The position numbers and the translations under genes were made by a program. A DNA stretch of 64,000 nt from Acidobacteriota bacterium (GTDB lineage Bacteria > Acidobacteriota > Vicinamibacteria > Vicinamibacterales > UBA2999). The notes under the pieces are model-generated. The model ran no database searches. It was not told the origin of the DNA and saw only the letters and a list, made by a program, of their open reading frames with translations. Below are positions 56,989 through 64,000 of the stretch, piece after piece. Each line of letters opens with the position of its first letter. The stretch's first letter is position 1. The stretch spans positions 141,390 to 205,389 of the forward strand of contig JAUYQQ010000004.1 in the NCBI GenBank assembly GCA_030697165.1, written 5' to 3'.

Positions 56989-59900
56989 TTCCTACACCCG
57001 CTGTCCGGAACCGGAGGTTCTGGCGGCGTATGTTGACCGGGGCCTCAGTCTGGCCGAGCGTGCTCGCGTGGATCGCCATCTTGCCTCGTGTCCCCAGTGC
57101 CTGGCACTGGTGGCCGGGGTCGTGCGAACGGTTGCGGACGTGCCGGAGTCCACACCCCACGCCGAGCCTGCGGTGGAGATCGCTTCACGCGCAGCCACTC
57201 GACGAACCCTGGTGGGTGTGCTGGCAGCCGCGGCTGCCGTGGTCACAGTCCTGTTCACGCCCTCACTCGTGAGGCCGTGGCTGGATCGCGATACGGGGCT
57301 CGTGAATCTTGTCGGCGTCAGTGAGCAACGATCGGTTCTCGGCCGGCTGACCGGGGGGTTCCCGCATGCCCCACTGGGTGCGCCATCTGCTGGGGGGCAA
57401 GGTGGCCGAGCCGCCGAGACCGATCGGATCCTCCTGACCGCCGCCAAGATTCGCGAGTCGTTCGGCGAACGAGAAACACCCTCGCGATTGAACGACCTGG
57501 GCCGGTCGCAGTTGCTGGCCGGACAGTTCGACGCCGCCGCCGATGCGCTGCTGGCGGCCTCGCGAGAACAGCCGGCCAACGCGCGGTACCTGAACGATGT
57601 CGCGACGGTGCAACTCGAACGGGCCCGGCTGGGCCTGCGGCCCGATGACCTGCCCCGGGCCCTGGCTTCGGCGGATCGCGCCCGCCGGATCGATCCGTCC
57701 CTGACCGAGGCGTGGTTCAACCGGGCCCTGGCGATGACGGCCCTGTCACTGACGGCCGACGCGAAGCGTGCGTGGGCAGACTATCTCGAACGCGATGCGG
57801 ATTCGCCGTGGGCCGACGAAGCCCGCGCGCGGTTGGCCGAGCTATCCAGGCCAACGGCGGCCGCCGCCTGGCTCGCGATCGAGCCGCAGCTACGTGGCGA
57901 CATCGACGTGACGCTCGCCGACGCCGCCGTGCGGACGCAGATGACCGAGGCCCGGGCCGTACTCGAGAACGAGTTGCTGCCGGCATGGGCTGCTGCGGTC
58001 GAGGCCGGGCGCGACGGCGCCGTTGAACTCGCCCGCGTGCGAGCCATGGCCGAGGCGTTCGGCCGCGTCGCGGGTGACCGGATTTACATCGACACGGTAG
58101 CCGCGATTGAACGCGCCCAGGCACGCGGATCCGGCGCCGTGCGCGCCCTGGCGGTCGCTCACGCCGGCTACGCGCAGGCCGCGCGCGCGTTCGCCGAAGA
58201 CCGCTTCCCGGCGGCCGCGGCGAGCTTCGCGGCCGCGTTGCCGCAGCTGCACGCCGCCTACTCGCCTTTTGCCGTCCGCGCACGCATCGAACTGGCGGCG
58301 ATTAACTTCGTCACGGGCCAGACCGGCACCGCTCTGTCGGCCTTTGCAGCCAGCGGCACCGAGGCCCGTGAACGGCGCTATCTCTTTGCCGCCGGCCGCA
58401 GCACCTGGTTCCTTGGGCTCATCGCATTTGGCCAGGGTCGCATTGGCGAGGCACAGGCGGCGTACGAAGACACCCTCGCTACCTTTGCTCAGATGGGAGA
58501 CGTCGAGCAGGCCGCCGGGGCCCATAACCTGCTGGCGAGCTTGCACGGCTATCTCGGCGACGAACGACAGGCGTGGGAACACCGGGCCGCGGCGCTACCC
58601 GTTTTGACAATCTCCAGATCGCAGCGACTCCACTATGGTGTGCTGGTTGGCGCCGCCGCGGCGGTCAGGCGCCAGAATCCGGAAGCCAGTCTCGCTTTCC
58701 AGGACGCGGTGGTCGACAACGCGAAGACCGCCGGCCGACTGGCCCCGATTGTCGACTCATTGAGCGCCCGTGCCGCCCTGTTGTCGGAGTTGGGTCAGGA
58801 CAAGGCTGCGCAGAATGACCTCGCCGCTGCACGTTTGGCCCTGGCCGCGGTGCCGGCCGCGGCTGTCAACCTGCGCATCGAAGAACCGATCCTCGCCGCT
58901 GAGAGCAACGTGTTCCGCCGCACCGATCCCGCGCGAGCCATCGCGGCGGCCGAAGCGGCGATCGAGCGTGTCGGGCAGCGCGGTGATCGTCTCCGCGTCG
59001 CCCAGTTGGCGTTGCAGTTGGCCAAGGCCAACATCGTCTTGGGCAACCTGGTGGCGGCCGATGCGGCGCTCGAGCGCGGCATCCAGGCGTTCGAGGAAGA
59101 ACGCTCATCGCTGTCGGACGAAGGCCAGGTCTCTACCCTCGACGAGTCGTGGCAACTGTTCGACACGGCCGTCCAATTCGCCATCAGGAACAAGGACTAT
59201 CCCCGGGCGTTCGCGATGTCGGAGCGGGCGAGGGCGCGGACGCTCGCCGAAAAAAACCGCGCCCCCGTCAACCACACGTTGAGCGACATCGAACGATCGA
59301 TACCAGTCGGCGAGGCCATCGTCGCCCTCAATCAGTTCGAAGACGAGCTGGCAGTCTGGGTCATCGGCCATGAGCGCACCACGGTAGTCATGCGGCCGCT
59401 GACCAGACGCGACGCGCAGCGACTGGTGTCGCGGCAGCTGGACGAGATTCGCCTCGAGGCCGTCGTCCCTGGCGCCGGTGCGGACCTGTTCCGGGAGATC
59501 CTGAGACCCGTCGCGGGCGACCTGGCCGGGGTATCGCGACTCTCGTTCGTGCCGGATGCCACCTACCAGGATGTGAGCTTCGCGGCCTTGTGGGATGCCT
59601 CCAAGGGTCGCTTCCTGGTTGAGCAAATGACCGTCACGATGGCGTCCAACGTTGCCGGAGCCGCCGCCGGTCGCGCTTCGCCGCCACCCACCGGCCAGAC
59701 GGATTCATTGATCTTCGGTGGTCCGGGCGCACTGGCGGCCAGCGAGGCGCTCGCCGTCGCCGCCGCCTACAACCAGCCCGCAGTGCTGACCGGTTCGGCG
59801 GCCACGCGATCGCGGTTTATCGCCGACGCTCCATCGCACGCCATCGTTCACCTATCCGCGCAGACCAGGCCCAATGCCGCTTACCCGTTGCTGTCGCGCC

Positions 59901-60271
59901 TCATGCTGTCCGACGAACCGGGCGTTCGATATTCAGGCGCCTTACTCGGCCGTGATCTTGCCAGCCGGGCTTTGCCGCGCACCAGGGTGGTGGTGATCGA
60001 CGACGTCACGGCCAACGAATCAATGAGCCGCGAAGGGTCCCTTGGCCTGGCGCGTGCGTTCATCGCCGCCGGGGTACCGGCCGTGGTGGGTACGCTGCCC
60101 GGGGCCAACGAAGCGGCCACTCGCGAACTCATGGTGGGATTCCACCGGTTGATGTCTTCGGGCATCACCGCTGACGAAGCCCTCAACACTCTCCAACGCA
60201 ACGTTCTACAGAGCAACGGCCGTCGACTCGGCGCTTGGAGTGCGTTGGTGCTGTACGGCTCCGATCGATAG
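56981..60271 (+). CDS. zinc-finger / TPR / CHAT-like fusion protein (CHAT catalytic residues lost)
   Basis: A 1096-residue fusion. An anti-sigma-type zinc finger (C8, H33, C37, C40 in RHLASCPQC) is followed by one membrane segment (about 76-93, LVGVLAAAAAVVTVLF). Residues about 150-780 are TPR helices (LNDLGRSQLLAGQFDAAADA, AGAHNLLASLHGYLGDERQA, QLALQLAKANIVLGNLVAAD). A CHAT domain occupies about 800-1090 (VGEAIVALNQFEDELAVWVI, LSFVPDATYQDVSFAALWD, GSLGLARAFIAAGVPAVVGT). The caspase-like catalytic pair is absent: the H-x-x-x-H motif reads H957-L-S-A-Q961, and the SACET cysteine position falls in V1004-VIDDVTA with V1009. It is thus predicted to be an inactive, membrane-bound sensor or scaffold holding the sigma factor. 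Confidence 0.85.
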   Translation: MGDSYTRCPEPEVLAAYVDRGLSLAERARVDRHLASCPQCLALVAGVVRTVADVPESTPHAEPAVEIASRAATRRTLVGVLAAAAAVVTVLFTPSLVRPWLDRDTGLVNLVGVSEQRSVLGRLTGGFPHAPLGAPSAGGQGGRAAETDRILLTAAKIRESFGERETPSRLNDLGRSQLLAGQFDAAADALLAASREQPANARYLNDVATVQLERARLGLRPDDLPRALASADRARRIDPSLTEAWFNRALAMTALSLTADAKRAWADYLERDADSPWADEARARLAELSRPTAAAAWLAIEPQLRGDIDVTLADAAVRTQMTEARAVLENELLPAWAAAVEAGRDGAVELARVRAMAEAFGRVAGDRIYIDTVAAIERAQARGSGAVRALAVAHAGYAQAARAFAEDRFPAAAASFAAALPQLHAAYSPFAVRARIELAAINFVTGQTGTALSAFAASGTEARERRYLFAAGRSTWFLGLIAFGQGRIGEAQAAYEDTLATFAQMGDVEQAAGAHNLLASLHGYLGDERQAWEHRAAALPVLTISRSQRLHYGVLVGAAAAVRRQNPEASLAFQDAVVDNAKTAGRLAPIVDSLSARAALLSELGQDKAAQNDLAAARLALAAVPAAAVNLRIEEPILAAESNVFRRTDPARAIAAAEAAIERVGQRGDRLRVAQLALQLAKANIVLGNLVAADAALERGIQAFEEERSSLSDEGQVSTLDESWQLFDTAVQFAIRNKDYPRAFAMSERARARTLAEKNRAPVNHTLSDIERSIPVGEAIVALNQFEDELAVWVIGHERTTVVMRPLTRRDAQRLVSRQLDEIRLEAVVPGAGADLFREILRPVAGDLAGVSRLSFVPDATYQDVSFAALWDASKGRFLVEQMTVTMASNVAGAAAGRASPPPTGQTDSLIFGGPGALAASEALAVAAAYNQPAVLTGSAATRSRFIADAPSHAIVHLSAQTRPNAAYPLLSRLMLSDEPGVRYSGALLGRDLASRALPRTRVVVIDDVTANESMSREGSLGLARAFIAAGVPAVVGTLPGANEAATRELMVGFHRLMSSGITADEALNTLQRNVLQSNGRRLGAWSALVLYGSDR

Positions 60272-60294
60272 CCCCCCAACCTCAGGAGCACGAA

Positions 60295-61230
60295 ATGAAT
60301 CGTCGTCAGTTTGTCAGCCGAGTGTCCCTCGGAGCCGCCGCCGCGTGTACCGCAATCGCTCGTCCCGCGCTCGCTGCCCCCACGACCGGCCAGGTTGCCA
60401 TTCGCTTCGTCGGTATGATGGGTTTCATCGAACGCCAGGATCATTCGGTCCTGGTGGCGACCCCTGGCCAGCATCACCACCTGACCCATGTGCCATTCCT
60501 GATGGCACGGGCTGGATCATCGATCGCGAAGGCCCTGAACTTCACTCCAGTCACGGGCGTCGTCCCAGAGGCCTTCGACAACGCCCTCATCGGCACGCGG
60601 CCCGAAGACTTTGTCTTCCGCTCGCTCAGCAACACCTCGCTTGATGTCGTCTCCGGCACGCGCGAGGCGGTCACCAACGAAGCCACGCAGCTGGCGCAGA
60701 TGGATCGCATTGCCCCGGGCAAGCGGGTCCGCGGCAACGTCGAGAAGTGGGCATCGGCCACGGTCTCCCTGCGCGGCGGCCGCCTGGAGAACTCGGCCGC
60801 GCACCCGGACGCCGGCCGCGTGTGGTCCTTCGACGGCTACAGCCAAAAGCTGACCGACGCCGTGAACTACAAGAGCGACGCGGCGGCCGCGACTTCGATC
60901 CGCCTCACCAGCGTCCGTGACGCCGTCACCCATGTGATCCCGGCAGGCCAACAGGAAGACCTCTGGATCTTCAGCGCTGCCGCCATGGACGCACGGGGCG
61001 GCAGCCCGACGCGCATCGAGCACAGCGATTTGGTTTTCGACTACCTGGTTGATGCCAAGCCGATCGTCGCGGAATGCGACAAGGCCACCGGCCGCACGGT
61101 TCCGGAGACCGCGCTGCCGTTCGTCAATCCGTCGAGCGCAAGTGCGGGGCTGATCGCCTCGGAAACGCGTTTCCCGCCCGACACCTGGCTGTGCTGGATG
61201 GCCATGTTCGGCCTCGGCACCAAGCGCTAG
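60295..61230 (+). CDS. Tat-exported protein of unknown function (CHAT operon)
   Basis: A 311-residue protein with a twin-arginine signal (NRRQFVSRVSLGAAAACTAI, cleavage near ARPALAA). The mature part starts TGQVAIRFVGMMGFIERQDH and has HHHLTHVPFLMARAGSS, SNTSLDVVSGTREAVTNEAT, VRGNVEKWASATVSLRGGRL, WSFDGYSQKLTDAVNY and a C-terminal WLCWMAMFGLG. I recognise no family. A ribosome binding site (CAGGAGC) precedes the ATG, 23 bases after the CHAT-like gene, so it is the third gene of that operon. A terminator follows its stop. It is the likely exported partner of the membrane-bound fusion protein, by context only. Confidence 0.82.
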   Translation: MNRRQFVSRVSLGAAAACTAIARPALAAPTTGQVAIRFVGMMGFIERQDHSVLVATPGQHHHLTHVPFLMARAGSSIAKALNFTPVTGVVPEAFDNALIGTRPEDFVFRSLSNTSLDVVSGTREAVTNEATQLAQMDRIAPGKRVRGNVEKWASATVSLRGGRLENSAAHPDAGRVWSFDGYSQKLTDAVNYKSDAAAATSIRLTSVRDAVTHVIPAGQQEDLWIFSAAAMDARGGSPTRIEHSDLVFDYLVDAKPIVAECDKATGRTVPETALPFVNPSSASAGLIASETRFPPDTWLCWMAMFGLGTKR

Positions 61231-61246
61231 ACCGTTCGTCCCCTTG

Positions 61247-61276
61247 GAAGACCGGGTTTGCCCGAGCCCGGTCTTC
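61247..61276 (+). terminator. hairpin terminator after the CHAT operon
   Basis: GAAGACCGGG / CCCGGTCTTC, a perfect 10-bp stem with a 10-base loop, 16 bases after the stop codon and followed by ATCTTCCCC. The T-run is short, so termination may be partial. Confidence 0.65.
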
Positions 61277-61312
61277 ATCTTCCCCTGAGCGCAGGCGTGG
61301 CATACTTTTGCC

Positions 61313-63634
61313 ATGCGAAAGCTGTCTCTGCTCTCCCTCGCGACCGGCGCGCTCATCGCCGCCATGACCCTGCCCGGCGCCGCCCAGTCGCGGGCGGCTG
61401 TCACGGCGGCCGACTACGAACGCGCCGAGCGCTATCTTGGCTACAACACCAACCCGCTCGTCTCGAACGGGCCCGTGCAGGCCAACTGGCTGCCCAACGA
61501 CCGGTTCTGGTACCGGAACGTCACGGCGGCCGGCAGCGAGTTCGTGCTCGTCGATGCGGTGCGGGCGACCAAAGCCCCCGCGTTCAACCACACTGCCGTC
61601 GCGGCCGCGCTCACGACGGCCATGGGCAAGCCGGTGCCGGCCACGCGCCTGCCGTTCACGCAGTTGAGCTTTGCCGCTGACGGTCTCTCTTTCTCATTCG
61701 ACAGCGACACCAAACGCTGGACCTGCGACGTGCAGGGCGCGGCCTGCACCAGTGCTGACCGCCCGGCGCGGATTCCCAACAGCATGCTGTCGCCCGACGG
61801 CAAGCTGGCCGCGTTCATTCGCGACCACAACCTGTGGGTCCGCGACGTCGCCACCGGCGCCGACACGCAACTGACGACCGACGGCGTCAAGGACTACGGC
61901 TATGCCACCGACAACGCCGGCTGGATCCGCAGCGACAACCCCGTGATGGTGTGGTCACCCGATTCGAAGAAGATCGCGACGTTCCAGCAAGACCAGCGCA
62001 AGACCGGCGAGATGTATCTCGTGAACACCGTGGTCGGCCACCCCGCGCTCTCGGCCTGGAAGTACCCGCTGCCGGGTGATGAGCACGTCACGATGATCGA
62101 ACGCGTGGTCATCGAAGTGGACGGGCCGAAGGTGATTCGGCTGCAGATGGGCCCCGACCAGCACCGCTCGACCCTCTGTGACGACGTGAAATGCGGCGGC
62201 GAGTGGGTGGATGTGCAGTGGCATCCGGACGGCAGCCAGGTGTCGTTCGTCTCGACCTCGCGCAACCACCAGCAGGCCAACCTGCGTGTGGCCGACGCTG
62301 CCACCGGCGCGATTCGTGACGTGCTCGAGGAGAAGGGCGAAACGTTCCTCGAATCGGGTAACGGCAAGGTGAACTGGAAGTACCTGCCGGGCTCGAACGA
62401 GGCGATCTGGTTTTCGCAGCGCGAGAACTGGGGTCACCTTTACCTGCACGACCTGCACACCGGCAAGCAGAAGCACCCGATCACCAGCGGCGAGGGCAAC
62501 GTCACGCAGCTGACGCGTGTCGACGAAGCCAACCGCATGCTGTACTTCCAGGGCGTCGGAAAGCAACGCGGGCGGGACCCCTACTTCCGGCACTTCTACC
62601 GCATCGGCATGGACGGCTCGAACCTCCAGTTACTGACACCAGACGACGCTGACCACGCCATCTCGATGTCGCCCTCGGGCAATTACTTCGTCGATAATTT
62701 CTCGCGGCCAGACGTCCCCTCGACGTCGGTGCTGCGCGACGCCTCGGGCAAGGTCGTGCTGCCGCTCGAGAAGGCCGACATCTCGCGCCTGCTCGCCACC
62801 GGGTGGAAGCCGCCCATGCCGATCACCGTGAAGGACCGCGGCGGCGTCGACGAGCTCTATGGCCTGCTCTATCGGCCGACCAACTTCGATCCGGCAAAGA
62901 AGTATCCGATCGTCAACAACATCTATCCCGGTCCGCAGACCGGCAGCGTGGGCAGCCGCAGCTTCTCGGCCGCGCGGGGCGACACCCAGGCCATTGCCGA
63001 ACTCGGCTTCATCGTCGTCCAGATCGACGGCATGGGCACGCCGTGGCGGTCGAAGCGCTTCCACGCGGCCTACTACGGCAACATGGGCGACAACACCCTG
63101 CCCGACCAGGTGGCCGGCATGAAGGAGCTGGCGTCGCGCTATCCGTGGATTGACATCGAGCGCGCCGGGATTTACGGCCACTCCGGCGGCGGGTACGCCA
63201 CCGCCGCGGCGATGTTCAGCTACCCCGACTTCTTCAAGGTCGGCGTGTCACAGGCCGGCAACCACGACAACCGTGTCTACGAGGACGACTGGGCCGAAAA
63301 GTGGCAGGGACTGCTCGAGAAGAACGCCGACGGCACGACCAACTACGACAACCAGGCCAACCAGCTGATCGCGCACAAGCTCAAGGGCAAGCTGCTGCTG
63401 GCGCATGGTTCCATGGACGCGAACGTGCCGTTCTACAGCACGCTGCTCGTCGCTGACGCGCTGATCAAGGCCAACAAGGACTTCGACCTGATCATCTTCC
63501 CCAACCGCGGCCACGGCTTCGGCAACGAACCGTACATGGTCCGGCGCCGCTGGGACTACTTCGTGAAGCACTTGATGGGAGTGGAACCGCCGGCAGGATT
63601 TCAGTTGAAAGGTCCGCCTTCGCCTACTTCGTAG
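61313..63634 (+). CDS. S9 family peptidase, dipeptidyl peptidase IV-like, exported
   Basis: A 773-residue secreted prolyl-type peptidase. A signal peptide (LSLATGALIAAMTLPGAAQ) precedes an eight-bladed beta-propeller (about residues 90-510; e.g. NSMLSPDGKLAAFIRDHNLW, WSPDSKKIATFQQDQRKTGE). The alpha/beta-hydrolase domain follows, with S624 in YGHSGGGYATAAAM, D702 in GSMDANVPF and H734 in NRGHGFGNEPYM. These are the catalytic residues of the DPP IV group, which removes dipeptides after Pro or Ala. Such enzymes are common in protein-degrading Acidobacteria. It stands as a single gene between two hairpin terminators. Confidence 0.94.
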   Translation: MRKLSLLSLATGALIAAMTLPGAAQSRAAVTAADYERAERYLGYNTNPLVSNGPVQANWLPNDRFWYRNVTAAGSEFVLVDAVRATKAPAFNHTAVAAALTTAMGKPVPATRLPFTQLSFAADGLSFSFDSDTKRWTCDVQGAACTSADRPARIPNSMLSPDGKLAAFIRDHNLWVRDVATGADTQLTTDGVKDYGYATDNAGWIRSDNPVMVWSPDSKKIATFQQDQRKTGEMYLVNTVVGHPALSAWKYPLPGDEHVTMIERVVIEVDGPKVIRLQMGPDQHRSTLCDDVKCGGEWVDVQWHPDGSQVSFVSTSRNHQQANLRVADAATGAIRDVLEEKGETFLESGNGKVNWKYLPGSNEAIWFSQRENWGHLYLHDLHTGKQKHPITSGEGNVTQLTRVDEANRMLYFQGVGKQRGRDPYFRHFYRIGMDGSNLQLLTPDDADHAISMSPSGNYFVDNFSRPDVPSTSVLRDASGKVVLPLEKADISRLLATGWKPPMPITVKDRGGVDELYGLLYRPTNFDPAKKYPIVNNIYPGPQTGSVGSRSFSAARGDTQAIAELGFIVVQIDGMGTPWRSKRFHAAYYGNMGDNTLPDQVAGMKELASRYPWIDIERAGIYGHSGGGYATAAAMFSYPDFFKVGVSQAGNHDNRVYEDDWAEKWQGLLEKNADGTTNYDNQANQLIAHKLKGKLLLAHGSMDANVPFYSTLLVADALIKANKDFDLIIFPNRGHGFGNEPYMVRRRWDYFVKHLMGVEPPAGFQLKGPPSPTS

Positions 63635-63663
63635 GCTGCGGCGGGATAAAACCGGCGGCGAGA

Positions 63664-63697
63664 ACAGGCGGGCCCGAGGCCCGCCTGTCTGTCTGGT
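63664..63697. terminator. bidirectional hairpin terminator between convergent genes
   Basis: ACAGGCGGGCC-cga-GGCCCGCCTGT (63664-63688), a perfect 11-bp stem in the 64-base gap between the S9 peptidase and hisC, both of which end here. The plus-strand tail is CTGTCTGGTTTC, a weak T-run. Confidence 0.7.
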
Positions 63698-63698
63698 T

Positions 63699-64000
63699 TC
63701 AGCCCTGCGCCTTCTGCGGGAAGATCTGCTTGAAGGCGGTCATGAACTTCTCCATGTCCTCCGCCGTGCCGACCGAGACGCGCAGGTGGTTCAGCATGGG
63801 CGGGAACGGCCGGCCGACGAGGATGCCTTTCTTGCGGAACTCCTCGATCACCCCCTGCACCGTGCGGTCGCCCAGGCTGACCATGAAGAAGTTGGCCTGC
63901 GACGGGATGACCGGGTAGCCCCACGATTCCAGCACCTTCGTGGTCTTGTTGCGCATGTCGAGGATCTTGGCCTTGACGTCGGCTTCGGCGGCCTTGTCCT
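63699..64000 (-). CDS. hisC: histidinol-phosphate aminotransferase, C-terminal part (runs off the window)
   Basis: Only about the last 100 residues are inside the window: VIPSQANFFMVSLGDRTVQG, EEFRKKGILVGRPFPPMLNH and LRVSVGTAEDMEKFMTAFKQ. These are the small-domain motifs of fold-type I PLP aminotransferases of the HisC group, including the substrate-binding Arg in LRVSVG. The frame remains open to the window edge. The full protein would transfer an amino group to imidazole acetol-phosphate in histidine synthesis; broad-specificity relatives (aromatic aminotransferases) cannot be excluded from this part alone. Confidence 0.85.
   Translation of the reverse strand, partial: DKAAEADVKAKILDMRNKTTKVLESWGYPVIPSQANFFMVSLGDRTVQGVIEEFRKKGILVGRPFPPMLNHLRVSVGTAEDMEKFMTAFKQIFPQKAQG

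Overview
The window is about 64 kb of GC-rich bacterial chromosome (roughly 65% GC by eye). Several genes point to an acidobacterium, most likely of the Vicinamibacteria type: a VWFA-related protein of the acidobacterial kind, an Oar-like TonB-dependent receptor with an N-terminal carboxypeptidase-regulatory-like domain, many secreted TPR and PQQ-propeller proteins, and an S9 dipeptidyl peptidase. This placement is inference from gene content; there is no rRNA in the window, and I saw no tRNA, CRISPR array, intact insertion sequence or prophage.

Layout. 1-2.7 kb: 5' end of folE, a secreted TPR protein, a VapBC-type toxin-antitoxin pair, and an AbiEii-type nucleotidyltransferase with a small partner. 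2.8-3.8 kb: a low-GC decayed island with two broken gene fragments. 3.8-7 kb: thiolase, 3-hydroxyacyl-CoA dehydrogenase and a LeuB/Icd-family dehydrogenase. 7.3-12 kb: the TonB-dependent receptor, a TPR protein, and a degenerate receiver overlapping a PilZ protein. 12-13.5 kb: gamma-glutamylcyclotransferase-like protein and a membrane-anchored unknown. 13.8-20.4 kb: a six-gene operon with two ABC-2 exporters, a secreted unknown and the VWFA protein. 20.4-25.4 kb: HD hydrolase, NUDIX, YjbQ, tsaD, mtnA and a PQQ-propeller protein. 25.4-29.3 kb: a nucleoside-salvage operon (cdd, purine nucleoside phosphorylase, CNT transporter, pyrimidine-nucleoside phosphorylase).

29.3-36.6 kb: a duplicated HEAT / HD-GYP / HEAT / HD-GYP operon whose four proteins appear to share one N-terminal module. 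36.6-39.2 kb: subtilisin-like protease, beta-barrel-like protein and an alkyltransferase-like protein. 39.4-42.5 kb: sigma factor, zinc-finger anti-sigma, DUF4097-type protein and a small secreted protein. 42.6-49.9 kb: the cell-shape cluster mreB-mreC-mreD-mrdA-rodA-rng. 50-55.8 kb: diguanylate cyclase, PpiD-like chaperone, SppA, response regulator. 56.1-61.2 kb: a second sigma operon whose anti-sigma protein is fused to TPRs and a CHAT (caspase-like) domain lacking its catalytic pair, followed by a Tat-exported unknown. 61.3-64 kb: S9 peptidase and the 3' part of hisC.

The two most interesting systems are the sigma / zinc-finger-TPR-pseudo-CHAT / Tat-protein operon and the HEAT/HD-GYP quartet. 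A separate theme is intergenic low-complexity DNA: at least ten gene junctions carry short tandem arrays (units of about 6-18 bp), several arranged as inverted pairs able to fold into long hairpins. The same motifs invade coding sequence in rng, the VWFA gene, an ABC ATPase and the purine nucleoside phosphorylase. Signalling by cyclic di-GMP is well represented (GGDEF, two HD-GYP, PilZ).
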